From: Pleionea sediminis
GTDB taxonomy: Bacteria > Pseudomonadota > Gammaproteobacteria > Enterobacterales > Kangiellaceae
DNA: 64,000 nucleotides
Direction of reading: 5' to 3'
Assembly: GCF_007570825.1 (NCBI RefSeq)
Contig: NZ_SUNB01000002.1
Location: forward strand, 248,001 to 312,000
Within the stretch, counting starts at the first letter, position 1. The number at the start of each line of letters is the position of its first letter. The position numbers and the translations under genes were made by a program. Of this stretch, positions 53,237 through 63,521 are shown one piece after another. Under the pieces are notes generated by a model that worked only from the letters and a program-made list of their open reading frames with translations, made no database searches and had not been told where the DNA came from.

Positions 53237-54427
53237 TTAGAGATGTTGCCCAGCAGCCCAACCTGAGGACCAGGCCCACTGAAAATTAAAACCTCCGAGA
53301 TGTCCTGTTACATCGACAACTTCACCGATAAATATTAGCCCCGGAATGTCTTTAACCATCATAGTCTTCGATGATAGCGCATTCGTATCCAAACCACCTA
53401 ATGTCACTTCAGCTGTTTTATATCCTTCTGTAGTTTCAGGATAGACCGTATACTCACTCAAACTTTGTCCCACCGCTGCTAACTCCTGATTAGTAAAATC
53501 AGCCATAGATTTCTGACTATCAATACGATTATCAAAAGAATCTATAAAATAGCTCGCCATTCGCTTGGAAAACTTAGAGGATAAAACAGTTTTTAACTGA
53601 GTTTTCGGCGCATTACTCTTTTGTTCTATAAGCCAGGAAGTTGCATCGACATCAGGTATTAAATTGATATGTACGGCACTTCCCGGTTGCCAGTAGGATG
53701 AAATCTGTAAGATCGCAGGTCCGCTTAATCCCTTATGAGTAAATAGCATGGCTTCTCTAAAAGAAGTGTTCGAAACTTCAGCAACCACGTCTAAACTATT
53801 ACCAGCGAGTTCTCGAGATTTTTTCATCCACCGCTCGCCCATAACAAAAGGAACTAATGCCGCAGAGGTTGGTATTACATCGAGACCAAATTGCTCAGCT
53901 AGCTGATAGCCAAATCCATGAGGCCCCATTGAAGGGATACTGAGTCCCCCTGTAGCAACCGAGACCGCACCAGCTTCATACCGCTGGTCATTAATGAGAA
54001 GCTTAAATCCCGTTGGAATTTGCTCCACACTGCTGACCTGACATTGCGTTGCTATCGAAACACCATTGTCGGAACATTCTTTAACTAATATCTGAACAAC
54101 ATCTTTTGAACTGTTATCGCAAAAAAGCTGACCTAATGTTTTCTCGTGATAAGGAATTTGATGATGATTAACCAGATCAATAAAATCCCATTGAGAATAT
54201 TGGCTGAGTGCCGATTTACAGAAATGAGGGTTCCGAGATAGAAAATTTTCCGGTTCCGTATACATGTTGGTAAAGTTACATCGGCCACCGCCTGACATTA
54301 ATATTTTGCGACCCACTTTGCGTGCATGCTCGACAACTAAAACCGATTTGCCTCGCTTTCCGGCAGAAATCGCGCACATCAATCCCGCCGCACCTGCGCC
54401 GATAACGATCAAATCATAATGTTTCAT
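53237..54427 (-). CDS. BaiN/HI0933/YhiN-family flavoprotein
   Basis: 396 residues from ATG 54427 (the frame runs on to 54478 without a better start). 'YDLIVIGAGAAGLMCAISAGKRGKSVLVVEHARKVGRKILMSGGGRCNFTN' is the FAD-binding start of this family, and the end 'GLIFIGEVVDVTGHLGGFNFQWAWSSGWAAGQ' is its signature. NAD(P)/FAD-dependent oxidoreductase; physiological substrate unknown, though BaiN of gut bacteria reduces bile acid precursors. Confidence 0.93.
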   Translation of the reverse strand: MKHYDLIVIGAGAAGLMCAISAGKRGKSVLVVEHARKVGRKILMSGGGRCNFTNMYTEPENFLSRNPHFCKSALSQYSQWDFIDLVNHHQIPYHEKTLGQLFCDNSSKDVVQILVKECSDNGVSIATQCQVSSVEQIPTGFKLLINDQRYEAGAVSVATGGLSIPSMGPHGFGYQLAEQFGLDVIPTSAALVPFVMGERWMKKSRELAGNSLDVVAEVSNTSFREAMLFTHKGLSGPAILQISSYWQPGSAVHINLIPDVDATSWLIEQKSNAPKTQLKTVLSSKFSKRMASYFIDSFDNRIDSQKSMADFTNQELAAVGQSLSEYTVYPETTEGYKTAEVTLGGLDTNALSSKTMMVKDIPGLIFIGEVVDVTGHLGGFNFQWAWSSGWAAGQHL

Positions 54428-54549
54428 TGTGTAGACAGCTCTATTACACTCCAAGGAACTCGAAGAGTAACCGAACAATAAAATGCGCTCAAGAGATAAA
54501 CAGTAGAAGTTCTAGGAATACTGAGGTTGTCGGTTACTTCTTATGCGCA

Positions 54550-56208
54550 TTATGCGCAAACGCAGTTACGACCAGCATCTTTACTTCGGTAAAGAGCCAC
54601 ATCAGCCTCGTTAATAAGCTGCTCAGAGGTATTATTATGAAAGCAAGCAACGCCAAAACTTGCAGTAATTCGGCTTGTACGATTGATAGGAACGCGCTCT
54701 ACTTCAGAGCGAAGTTTTTCAGCGAGTAACGTCGCTTGTCTTAATGATGAGTTTGGACACAAGATTAAAAACTCTTCACCACCCCAACGCCCCACAGAAT
54801 CGATTGACCTCAAGTTTGATTTTAATACATTTGCGACGGCTTGAAGGACCTTATCTCCCATTTGATGGCCAAAGTTGTCATTTACTTTTTTAAAGTGATC
54901 AATGTCGACCAAAATAATCGATAAATGATTACCGTATCGCTGGGCTCGCTCAAGTTCTCTTTCTAAAGTTTTTTCAAGGTACGTTCGATTGTACAATTGC
55001 GTTAGATGGTCTGTTATCGATAAATCCTCCAGCTTTTTATTTTTTGAAGTTAACTCCTCTTGTGCAAGCATTAATGATTCATTGGTTGCTCGCAATGCAT
55101 TTTTTGCTCCATTCAACTGTGTTGTATATTTTTTCAATTCGATATATCGAAATACAAACACTAACAAAATGAATAAAGTAAAAGAGGTCATTATTGGCAC
55201 GAAGTACTCTTCTATTATATTGCGCTTTGCAAACAAAACTGTCGCATTTACGGGAAGAAGCTCTTCATCAATTTCCCAAGCTTCTAATTGCCTTGCATCA
55301 AAATAGAAGCCATGTGTTTGAGTATTAAAACTATTGATACTGTCAACACTCACTCCACTTTCAAGTAACAAAGCTGCTTGTTCTCCCACTCGCTGACCAT
55401 CAATCATATAGCCACCAACAATACCGCTTCTTAATAGAGAGGTCCAAAAACTGTATACAGGAACACTTGAGCTACTTGCTAGTTGCTCCGCAACTTGATA
55501 AGGGATGTAATGCTCACCTTTTTCATCGTCAAACATTAATAAATACAAGACGACAGAGTTTTTACTCAATAACGCAACTTTATTTTTTACTGTCGGCAAA
55601 GATAATCCAACCAACAATTCAACACTAACATGAGGCGATTGCTCCTTGATAAAGCTTTTAACTTCTGAAGTGCGACTTCGAGCAGCAGGCTCATCTCCTG
55701 CAACAATCACAACATCTTTATTGGGATTCAACTGAAGAAAAGAAGAGGTCGCTTTTTGATAATCAAGCTTTGCAGAAATAACAGCAGTGGAATCTGGCAA
55801 GTTACCGACTTCAACACCTGGATTAATTAGAATAACTTGGGACTGTGCAAATAACTGTGCATTATTTAAGTAAACTTGAGAAGCTGGTTCACCTTCGAAG
55901 AAAACAATGTCAAGATGCTTATTCTTGTACTTTGATGTTATGTATCGAATAAAAGCATCTGTGTGAGACAAATCTTTAAACCGAGCTGAATCTAAATACT
56001 CATAGTAAAACTTTGAATCTAATAATGTCGACTCAAAATGACTTTCAAACCCACGTTCGATCTCTTGTTGCCAAGGTAAATCTTTATGCCAAGAGAAAAC
56101 CCAAAGAACCCTAGGCGAATCGGCAAAAGACAAGGGTGATAAAACAATCATAATTAGGCAGCAAGCCTTTATGATAGGTTGTTTTAAAAAGCTTACCTTT
56201 TTATTCAT
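54550..56208 (-). CDS. Sensor diguanylate cyclase with periplasmic binding domain
   Basis: 552 residues. Signal peptide or first helix MNKKVSFLKQ..LSPLSFA, a periplasmic domain 30-315 ('PRVLWVFSWHKDLPWQQEIERGFESHFE', like ABC substrate-binding proteins), a membrane helix near 335-352, a coiled coil, then GGDEF: 'LTDHLTQLYNRTYLEKTLERELERAQRYGNHLSIILVDIDHFKKVNDNFGHQMGDKVL' and active site 'GRWGGEEFLILCPN'. GGEEF is a catalytically competent form. An RxxD I-site four residues upstream of GGEEF is not obvious. Converts an outside signal to c-di-GMP. Confidence 0.93.
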   Translation of the reverse strand: MNKKVSFLKQPIIKACCLIMIVLSPLSFADSPRVLWVFSWHKDLPWQQEIERGFESHFESTLLDSKFYYEYLDSARFKDLSHTDAFIRYITSKYKNKHLDIVFFEGEPASQVYLNNAQLFAQSQVILINPGVEVGNLPDSTAVISAKLDYQKATSSFLQLNPNKDVVIVAGDEPAARSRTSEVKSFIKEQSPHVSVELLVGLSLPTVKNKVALLSKNSVVLYLLMFDDEKGEHYIPYQVAEQLASSSSVPVYSFWTSLLRSGIVGGYMIDGQRVGEQAALLLESGVSVDSINSFNTQTHGFYFDARQLEAWEIDEELLPVNATVLFAKRNIIEEYFVPIMTSFTLFILLVFVFRYIELKKYTTQLNGAKNALRATNESLMLAQEELTSKNKKLEDLSITDHLTQLYNRTYLEKTLERELERAQRYGNHLSIILVDIDHFKKVNDNFGHQMGDKVLQAVANVLKSNLRSIDSVGRWGGEEFLILCPNSSLRQATLLAEKLRSEVERVPINRTSRITASFGVACFHNNTSEQLINEADVALYRSKDAGRNCVCA

Positions 56209-56413
56209 AATTCACCGACAACTGGCACCGCCATATTTTGTCATTATAGATGAAGCAACATCCATTGCCTTGCTAATCTCACATACCAATAATTAAAGCA
56301 GATTCTTTGTATTTTACCAGCAAATCTAGTATTCAATCAGATATGACTCAGGCCTCTTATTTTTGGCTAACTCAAAGTTTCACATAAAACACAATTATAA
56401 CAGGAGAATAATC

Positions 56414-56830
56414 ATGCGATTTCTTCACTCAATGATTCGAACCACCAATCCCGAAGACAGCTTACGATTTTATTGCGATTGTTTAGGCCTGAAACTTATT
56501 CGTCAAAAAGATTACCCAGAGGCAAAATTCAGTTTGTATTTTATTGGCGAATCTGAAAATGGCCCCCAGGTAGAGCTAACACACAACCACGACGATCGTA
56601 CCTACAGCAACGGTGATCAGTTTGGACATTTAGCTTATGAAGTGGACAATATTTATGCCACCTGCCAACATTTATCGGAAATGGGCGTCACGATCTTAAG
56701 ACCACCTCGCGATGGACGAATGGCATTTATAAAAGATCCTAATGGAATTTCCATCGAACTTTTACAAAAAGGCGATGCTCTAGAACCAGAATCACCTTGG
56801 AAGGAAATGGAAAGCCAAGGTTCTTGGTAA
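56414..56830 (+). CDS. gloA: Glyoxalase I (lactoylglutathione lyase)
   Basis: 138 residues from ATG 56414, preceded by AGGAGA. 'MIRTTNPEDSLRFYCDCLGLKLI' (His of the metal site in 'LHSM'), 'VELTHNHD', 'FGHLAYEVDNIY' and 'FIKDPNGISIELLQ' match GloA. Converts the methylglyoxal-glutathione adduct to lactoylglutathione. Standalone, with a hairpin after it. Confidence 0.95.
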   Translation: MRFLHSMIRTTNPEDSLRFYCDCLGLKLIRQKDYPEAKFSLYFIGESENGPQVELTHNHDDRTYSNGDQFGHLAYEVDNIYATCQHLSEMGVTILRPPRDGRMAFIKDPNGISIELLQKGDALEPESPWKEMESQGSW

Positions 56831-56856
56831 ATCTCGTTAACACCATTCGAAAAATA

Positions 56857-56889
56857 ATTGCTCTTCTTTAGTAAACAAAGCAGAGCAAT
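56857..56889 (+). terminator. Hairpin after gloA
   Basis: ATTGCTCT...AGAGCAAT with inner CTTT/AAAG, giving a long imperfect stem; only a short T-rich tail, so termination is plausible rather than certain. Confidence 0.5.
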
Positions 56890-56999
56890 ATCTTTCTCCA
56901 AAACACGAATCAAACGCATATTAAAAATCACATACGCTATTCATTATTCAGAATTCTCTAAATCAGATTATCCAATAACTATAGGAGTGGCTTCCTAAA

Positions 57000-57236
57000 T
57001 TGAAAGCTATTAAATCTCTCATTCAAAAATACGAAAGCGCTGAGATAATATGGTCACTTAAAAATCAAACCTTTGAGGTGAGTCTCATCCGCAGTCAGTT
57101 TAAATCTTGGCATCAATATCGTACGACTGATTATGCGGATATTGGAGATAATGAATCGGACCCTTTTTTAACCAAAATGATAAATATGAGTTTCATCGAA
57201 CATTCTGGGCGCACAACTAAAGGTCACAAACATTAA
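57000..57236 (+). CDS. Hypothetical small protein
   Basis: 78 residues from a TTG with AGGAGTGG about nine bases upstream. 'EIIWSLKNQTFEVSLIRSQFKSWHQYRTTDYADIGDNESDPFLTKMINMSFIEH' has no motif I know. The rather weak start makes this uncertain. Confidence 0.4.
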   Translation: MKAIKSLIQKYESAEIIWSLKNQTFEVSLIRSQFKSWHQYRTTDYADIGDNESDPFLTKMINMSFIEHSGRTTKGHKH

Positions 57237-57278
57237 TCCTGACAAAGCACTATTCTTAGGCTCAATGAATGAGTCGAT

Positions 57279-57302
57279 AGCGTGAAGAAATATCTTCACG
57301 CT
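57279..57302. terminator. Hairpin between converging genes
   Basis: AGCGTGAAG-aaatat-CTTCACGCT perfect 9-base arms, overlapping the chemoreceptor stop; lacks a T-tract. Confidence 0.45.
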
Positions 57303-59340
57303 ACTCTATTTTAAATCGATTTACGGTTTGTCGCAGCTCAGTAGCAATATCGTTTAACTGGCGCGAATCATCATCCATTAATCCCGAGTGTTCCGCCATT
57401 AAATCCGTCAAACGATGAACAGAATCCAAACTTTTCTCAATGGTTTGTGCTAATACTTTCTGCTCACTGGTAGCACTGGAAATATCACTACTAACCTGAT
57501 TAACTTTTTGAATTACATCTTGAATTGTCGAAATAGCTTGCAAAACAAGTTCAACCTGCTGTTCTCCTTGACTGCTCATTTTATCTGTTTTTTCCATCGA
57601 TTCTTTGACATGCATAGCACCTGATTGAAGCTTTTCAATAGTAGCTTGAATATGCTCGGTTGACTCCTGAGTTCTTGTTGCTAATACCCGAACTTCATCT
57701 GCAACGACAGCGAACCCTCGCCCCTGCTCTCCTGCCCGAGCGGCTTCAATAGCAGCATTTAAAGCGAGTAAGTTTGTTTGCTCTGCTATGTTTTTAATAA
57801 CATCAAGAACGGTGCCAATTTCACCAACATCATCATTTAAATTGACGACGGACTCTGTAGCATCAGAAATAGATCGAGACACTTGACTAATAACATCTTG
57901 AGTTTTACTCGAATTCTGAGCAACCACATCGATAGAATCTCTCGCTTGACTTACCGACTCAATAGCATTTAAGGCGTGTCTATTTATCGCTTCACTCTTA
58001 TTACTCATATCAGTGACTGAACGCGAAACATTTGCCATCTGTTCTCGCTCTTCTAAAACTTCTTTATTCAATTTTGATGCTGTATCGGAAACTCGATCTG
58101 CGGCATGACTCACTTGCTCACTGGAGCTCGTTGTATGCTTTACAAGCTCCTGAATCTTATCGGCAAACTGATTAAATTGAATTGCCATTTCTCCAACTTC
58201 GTCAGATGACAATACTTCTAACCTCTGGGTAAGATCGCCTTCTCCTTGAGCGACATTTTTCATCGTCATAGCTATTTTTTTAACTGGCTTGAATATTTGC
58301 TTTGATACAAAATACGTAATTAGTGTTAGCAAAAAGATGATCGCAACGATCGATAAAAAAGAAACTGTTCGGGCTCGAACGATCGGCTCCTCAATTAACT
58401 CATTAGGAATCAATAGTCCCAGAGTCCAGTTAATTAAAGGCTCTTCCGACTGAATGGCCACATAAAAAGCTTGATACCTATCATTTTTCCAGATAATCGA
58501 AATACCTTTACCCAACTCATTATTGGCAATATGTTCCGATAAATTTTTAAACCCTTCTGTTTTAAATTTAGTTGTCGTGAATAAATGATCAAAGTCAGCG
58601 AGCGGCGCATTGAGCTCTAACTCGGTATCGTCTACCGGAAAATAAACAACGTGTTGATTTTCATCTAATAAAAACGCACGCCCCTTTCCTTGATAACGAA
58701 TTTGATTCACTAACTCGCCAATCGTTGTAATTAGAATATCAACGCCACCAATTCCAACTAACTCTCCGGTTTGGTTATAAACAGTCATCTGTAAAGTTGA
58801 AGAAACCGTTTTATCAGTCGCGTCGACTTGCGGAGATCCCAGATATAATCGATCTTGTTTGAGAGCTTCATGCCACCAAGGTCTTTTGTTCGTAAAATAT
58901 CCTTTAGTGATATCACCTGCCTCAGGCCCGCTTTGAGCTACACCGACTCTCCCCTCTTCATAGAAGTATTCAAATGTTTTTGCAGAGCCGACAAATAGTG
59001 ATTTTATAGTGGGATCATTTCGAACAATGGTATTAAATAAGCGGTTGAATGATCGATACTGAATATCATTACTAATATCAGAACCTCTTTCGTCATAATC
59101 GGTCAACCACTCAGTAATTCTCGGATCCGTTAAAACTGTTTTGGGAACTCTTGCTCGCTCGACAAAAAAGCCTCGAATTTCTTCGGCCCGCAACTTGGTC
59201 AACTCAGCAACCTGGGCCTCAACCTTCTCTCGAGTCAACTGGGAAATCTTCTGTGTAGCCAAGAACCCAAATCCAGCCAATAAAAGAAGCAAAGCTCCAG
59301 ATATGTATAGAATTAATTTTCGCTGTAAAGATCCACTCAA
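57301..59340 (-). CDS. Methyl-accepting chemotaxis protein with dCache-like sensor
   Basis: 679 residues from TTG (no Met before about residue 150). Helix 1 near 8-28, a periplasmic double-Cache-like domain 30-320 ('[50 protein letters not shown]'), helix 2 near 335-355, HAMP, then the signalling domain with the hairpin tip '[44 protein letters not shown]'. No C-terminal CheR/CheB pentapeptide. Ligand unknown, possibly amino acids. Confidence 0.95.
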   Translation of the reverse strand: MSGSLQRKLILYISGALLLLLAGFGFLATQKISQLTREKVEAQVAELTKLRAEEIRGFFVERARVPKTVLTDPRITEWLTDYDERGSDISNDIQYRSFNRLFNTIVRNDPTIKSLFVGSAKTFEYFYEEGRVGVAQSGPEAGDITKGYFTNKRPWWHEALKQDRLYLGSPQVDATDKTVSSTLQMTVYNQTGELVGIGGVDILITTIGELVNQIRYQGKGRAFLLDENQHVVYFPVDDTELELNAPLADFDHLFTTTKFKTEGFKNLSEHIANNELGKGISIIWKNDRYQAFYVAIQSEEPLINWTLGLLIPNELIEEPIVRARTVSFLSIVAIIFLLTLITYFVSKQIFKPVKKIAMTMKNVAQGEGDLTQRLEVLSSDEVGEMAIQFNQFADKIQELVKHTTSSSEQVSHAADRVSDTASKLNKEVLEEREQMANVSRSVTDMSNKSEAINRHALNAIESVSQARDSIDVVAQNSSKTQDVISQVSRSISDATESVVNLNDDVGEIGTVLDVIKNIAEQTNLLALNAAIEAARAGEQGRGFAVVADEVRVLATRTQESTEHIQATIEKLQSGAMHVKESMEKTDKMSSQGEQQVELVLQAISTIQDVIQKVNQVSSDISSATSEQKVLAQTIEKSLDSVHRLTDLMAEHSGLMDDDSRQLNDIATELRQTVNRFKIE

Positions 59341-59417
59341 TTAACTAATACCTGTATTGATTAATGATATTAGTTTAGACAATTTCTTGAGATTTTGAGA
59401 GCCTTCGCTTTTTTACA

Positions 59418-60659
59418 TTAATCTCCATTCTCTGAACCATAACCGTTAATGACTCCTAATTTAATTAAATCCTGAATGGTAGATTCACTATACCCAGCGC
59501 CTTTAAGGACTTGAATCGTATCCTCTGCAAGCACTGGTGGTGCCTTTCGGTATTCAATAGGCGTTTTTGAAAATTTTACAGGGTTACCTACACAGTTAAT
59601 CGTCTCATTCATTGACAACTTAATGCTCTGCAGCATAGAACGAAACTTGACTTGAGGATCGTTAAATACCTCTTTTATTGAATTAATAGGCCCACAAGGT
59701 ACCTTCACATCATCTAATTGCTTCAACCAGTAAGCACGAGGCTTCTGTTGAGTAACCGATTGAATAATTGATATCAGAAGTTCCCGATTATTAACTCGGT
59801 TCCTATTCGTTCTAAATCGATCATCTTGAATTAATTCAGAACGTCCAATTACTTGGCAAAAATGTTCAAATTGCCGATCATTTCCGACCGCCAACATAAA
59901 ATAACCATCACTCGCTTCAATAGTCTGGTACGGAACAATGTTAGGATGAGCTGTGCCTTGACGCCCAGGAGACTCGCCACTCACCAAAAAATTCATTCCT
60001 TGATTTGCTAACCATGCGACCTGAGTATCCATAAGCGCTAAATCAATGTATTGTCCCTCTCCACCGTGGACTCTGTAATAAAGGGCCGCCAAAATTGCGG
60101 AAACAGCATACATTCCTGTCATCAAATCAGAAACAGCCACACCCACTTTTTGCGGTCCAGCACCTAATTGATCATCGGGTTCACCCGTAATGCTCATTAA
60201 ACCACCCATTGCTTGAATGATCGCGTCGTATCCCGCTTTTTGCGCATAAGGTCCATCTTGGCCAAATCCCGTAATTGAACAATAAATTATATGGGGGTTA
60301 ACTCCTTTAATTGAATTGTAATCAAGTCCGTAAGGCTCTAATCCGCCGACCTTAAAATTCTCAATAAATACATCACACTCTCTTGATAGCTTTTTAATTA
60401 TGGCTTGCCCTTCTGGAGTCGAAATATCCACAGCCACAGATTGCTTGCCACGATTGGTCGATAAAAAATATGCAGAGAGTTCTTCCTTAGAGCGAGTGAT
60501 ATGATATGGAGGTCCCCAATGTCGAGTATCATCTCCTGCATTGGGCCGCTCAATTTTAATTACCTCAGCACCATAGTCAGCAAGTACCTGAGTCGCCCAA
60601 GGGCCTGCAAGTATACGACTTAAGTCTAAGACCTTAATTCCAGCTAATGGACCTGACAT
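59418..60659 (-). CDS. CaiB/BaiF-family CoA transferase
   Basis: 413 residues. 'GPLAGIKVLDLSRILAGPWATQVLADYGAEVIKIERPNAGDDTRHWGPP' and 'DVFIENFKVGGLEPYGLDYNSIKGVNPHIIYCSITGFGQDGPYAQKAGYDAIIQAMGG' are class III CoA-transferase signatures; the catalytic Asp lies in 'YIDLALMDTQVAWLANQ'. Closest in character to succinate/glutarate or formyl-CoA types, but the acid is not predictable. Between the chemoreceptor and the terminator of the M6 protease; no partner gene. Confidence 0.93.
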   Translation of the reverse strand: MSGPLAGIKVLDLSRILAGPWATQVLADYGAEVIKIERPNAGDDTRHWGPPYHITRSKEELSAYFLSTNRGKQSVAVDISTPEGQAIIKKLSRECDVFIENFKVGGLEPYGLDYNSIKGVNPHIIYCSITGFGQDGPYAQKAGYDAIIQAMGGLMSITGEPDDQLGAGPQKVGVAVSDLMTGMYAVSAILAALYYRVHGGEGQYIDLALMDTQVAWLANQGMNFLVSGESPGRQGTAHPNIVPYQTIEASDGYFMLAVGNDRQFEHFCQVIGRSELIQDDRFRTNRNRVNNRELLISIIQSVTQQKPRAYWLKQLDDVKVPCGPINSIKEVFNDPQVKFRSMLQSIKLSMNETINCVGNPVKFSKTPIEYRKAPPVLAEDTIQVLKGAGYSESTIQDLIKLGVINGYGSENGD

Positions 60660-60716
60660 GTAAATATCCAGCTCAATTAAAACATTCAGCTTAATTGAAT
60701 CTCAGACAAAAAAAAA

Positions 60717-60739
60717 CGCCGACTTGATGTCGGCGTTTT
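60717..60739 (-). terminator. Terminator of the M6 protease unit
   Basis: CGCCGAC-ttgat-GTCGGCG; on the minus strand followed by nine T. Confidence 0.92.
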
Positions 60740-60760
60740 GAACAATCACTTGCTTTTACC

Positions 60761-62743
60761 TTATTTACGGAAAGCTCTTATTGCTAAAAGCCCCAGTAAC
60801 AAAGCGACTGGGAAGCTTCCACCACCGCCACCACCGGAGCTAGGCTTAGATACAGTGACAGATTTACTTATTGTATTTTCAAAACCTTGCTCATCAGTAA
60901 CGGTTAATTCAACCGTATAAGTTCCCTTTTTAGAATACGTGTGAGTAGGAGAAACTTCAGTCGAATTACTTCCATCGCCAAAACTCCATTGATAACTCAG
61001 CGCACCATTTCCACCAGAGCTATCATTGGAAAATGTAACTTTAAGATTATCAGTAGTCATGGTGAAGTCAGCAATGATTGCTTCAAAAGTATTTCTCAAT
61101 TGAATTGAGGCAGTACGCCCTTCGTCCATAATATTGACTACTTCCATTTCAAAGCCGTGAGATTCAAGAACAACTCCAGCAGTCGGTGCACCAGGCTTTG
61201 AATAATCATCAGTATCTCTAAAAATATTGTAGCCATTTAATGTAAATGCGGCATCTCGAAGCTGGCTACTTGTTGGGCCAGTCGAAGTTGACAAGTTGGC
61301 ATCAATAACACTTATCAAGCCATAACCTGGGTGATCACCAACATTGTTATCTTCGTAAGAATCATTACGGTACCAAACAACGACACCATCTTCGAATCCA
61401 CGCGTTGATAACCCTTCATCAACACCATTGTGGCTTCTCAATTGAATGTAGTAGCTTTTGCCGCCAAGACCTGGAGCCGAAGAAGGCAAGTTTACTTTGA
61501 TCTGATTGTACTCAGCGTCATGCTCAACTGCCTCAGCAAGAGTAATATTTTGATCGCCATTGAGAAGGTCATTCATATTGATAGTCAACTGATCAATCCA
61601 ATTACCGCCATAGTTTGACTGTAAGAAGTCACGAGCGTAAGGACTAAAGCTTACAGGCTGAGTACCACTTGGACTACCCGCCCACGATCCCGCCGACATT
61701 ACACTCCAGTGTGATACCGGAGAGTTAGTTGCGGAATAGGTCGTATCATATTCATCTGGTAAGCCAAGATCGTGTCCAAACTCATGAACAACAACCCCGA
61801 TTGCAGCATCAATTGGTTGAATGGTATAACCGAAAAGTTTAATTGCAGAATCATCGACAGAAACCCCAGAAGATCGGATGTTGCCTGTGTAATTAACATA
61901 AAATCGGTGAGACCAAATCGCATTTGCGCCTAAGTTTCCACCACCTGCTTCTTCACCGATGCTTGAATGATAAATCATAACATGATCAATAAAACCATCT
62001 GGCTCAAGCATATTGCCATCTCTATCTAAATCATAAGGATCTTCGACATCGTATTCCGTCAAATCAATACCAAATTCAGCGACAGCCTTGGTAACCGCTT
62101 CCTGTACAAGTTCGCCTGGACGTTGGTCATTATCGTATTCACCAGCGTTGCCGCCATAGTATGCAGCGTTATTATCAGACGTTACCCATCCAAATGTTTC
62201 ACCCGTAAAAAAGAAGCTTCCACCTGACTCTTCTTGATAGAATTGATAGGCCGTTTTTAATGTTTCACCGTTTGGCCCCTCATATCCATTGGTCGCAAAC
62301 TGCATATTCTGATAGTGATCTACGGTATAATCCGAATAATACATTGCAGTATCTCTTCGGCTCAGTCCATTGTCATCATGAGGTAGATTAGGGAAATCAA
62401 TTAAAACAGAAAGAACTTTAACTGTTTTTTGCGTGTCATCGCCCAGCTTAGTAAAAGCAGCTGACGCTTTCTCTCGAGCTTGCTCTTCAAACTTAACAAT
62501 AATTTCAGGTCTACGATAGCCTTGTTTTACATTGCCAACAAATTTCTTTACTGCTGTGCGCTCTTCTTTACTATTTGCATCATAGGCAAGATTACCATTT
62601 TTCTTTAACCAATAAGCAATTCGTTCTTCATTGATAACACCAGGGTCTTTCAATGAATAATTAGAGGAGCTATCCGTTGCACTTGCAGAAAAACTGGCTA
62701 CTGCCATTGCGCCAATAAAACTATTTAAAACAAACTTATGCAT
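60761..62743 (-). CDS. Secreted M6-family metalloprotease with PKD and GlyGly-CTERM
   Basis: 660 residues. Signal peptide ending ...SFSASA. 'TVKVLSVLIDFPNLPHDD' and zinc site 'IGVVVHEFGHDLGLPDEYDT' are of the immune inhibitor A (M6) family. A PKD domain (~565-635: 'LSYQWSFGDGSNSTEVSPTHTYSKKGTYTVELTVTD') precedes a Gly run, a hydrophobic helix and 'AIRAFRK', i.e. a GlyGly-CTERM tail processed by rhombosortase after type II secretion. Starts at a TAATG overlap with the lipoprotein gene upstream. Confidence 0.94.
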   Translation of the reverse strand: MHKFVLNSFIGAMAVASFSASATDSSSNYSLKDPGVINEERIAYWLKKNGNLAYDANSKEERTAVKKFVGNVKQGYRRPEIIVKFEEQAREKASAAFTKLGDDTQKTVKVLSVLIDFPNLPHDDNGLSRRDTAMYYSDYTVDHYQNMQFATNGYEGPNGETLKTAYQFYQEESGGSFFFTGETFGWVTSDNNAAYYGGNAGEYDNDQRPGELVQEAVTKAVAEFGIDLTEYDVEDPYDLDRDGNMLEPDGFIDHVMIYHSSIGEEAGGGNLGANAIWSHRFYVNYTGNIRSSGVSVDDSAIKLFGYTIQPIDAAIGVVVHEFGHDLGLPDEYDTTYSATNSPVSHWSVMSAGSWAGSPSGTQPVSFSPYARDFLQSNYGGNWIDQLTINMNDLLNGDQNITLAEAVEHDAEYNQIKVNLPSSAPGLGGKSYYIQLRSHNGVDEGLSTRGFEDGVVVWYRNDSYEDNNVGDHPGYGLISVIDANLSTSTGPTSSQLRDAAFTLNGYNIFRDTDDYSKPGAPTAGVVLESHGFEMEVVNIMDEGRTASIQLRNTFEAIIADFTMTTDNLKVTFSNDSSGGNGALSYQWSFGDGSNSTEVSPTHTYSKKGTYTVELTVTDEQGFENTISKSVTVSKPSSGGGGGGSFPVALLLGLLAIRAFRK

Positions 62744-63036
62744 TACTTCGTACCTTTCTTACATTTTTCAAATTGAGAATTCTTTAATTGGATATATTCA
62801 CGAATAGCCTGCTCCCTTTCACTGGGCGACATGTCCTCTGTAATCTTTCCGTTCTGTTCTAGCATTGGTTCTAAAACCCAAATGTTTTCTACTTGAACAG
62901 GAGCAGGACACTTAATATTCGGTAAATGAGTTGATTCAACAATGGCCTGAGAATCACCATTGTTTTTTGACTGGCAGGCAGTTACTAGAAGGCTAAATGC
63001 CAGAAGAGTAATGTGAAAACTAATTGTAAACTTCAT
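62743..63036 (-). CDS. Small lipoprotein coupled to the M6 protease
   Basis: 97 residues from ATG 63036. Lipobox 'LLAFSLLVTACQSKN'. Mature part 'STHLPNIKCPAPVQVENIWVLEPMLEQNGKITEDMSPSEREQAIREYIQLKNSQFEKCKKG' is a short helical domain with two Cys that may bond. The TAATG junction means that it and the protease are translated together; it could help export or restrain the protease. No family recognised. Confidence 0.75.
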   Translation of the reverse strand: MKFTISFHITLLAFSLLVTACQSKNNGDSQAIVESTHLPNIKCPAPVQVENIWVLEPMLEQNGKITEDMSPSEREQAIREYIQLKNSQFEKCKKGTK

Positions 63037-63521
63037 AAACCAACCATCCGACTTTGAGATAGCCCATAGTTTACAATAGTTTATATATCTCAAATCAGTA
63101 AATAATACCGCCTATCCGGGGTAATTCTTCACGAAGTACTAGTTCACAAAACCGTAAATCATTACTTTACAAGACCTGTCGGCTTACCTGATATACTTCT
63201 ATCTTGTTGTTTTTATTCGGTTTTTACATATAAAAGTTAAAGGTATTAAATGTTGTTTTTTATAAACGCAAAGAAATTTTTAAATAAACTTAATCTAGCT
63301 GTCAGATCATTCAATAATCAATTGAAGAATAATCAACTAATCCTTCCTTATTTGACTTAAAAACCCACACGTTTCGCAAAGCCACTCCGGTAGTTGATTA
63401 ATCAGCTAGTCAATTAAAAATCGACATCACTGGCACGTAACAAATGACTCAGGTCGAACTCCATACTTTAAAAAGTTATAATAACGCCAACCTATTGATA
63501 CCCTACGAGTTAGAGTCGTTT
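63037..63521. other. Divergent intergenic region
   Basis: Upstream region for the lipoprotein-protease pair (left) and the esterase (right). An ATG at 63444 is in frame with the esterase and would add 26 residues. No other gene seen. Confidence 0.5.
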
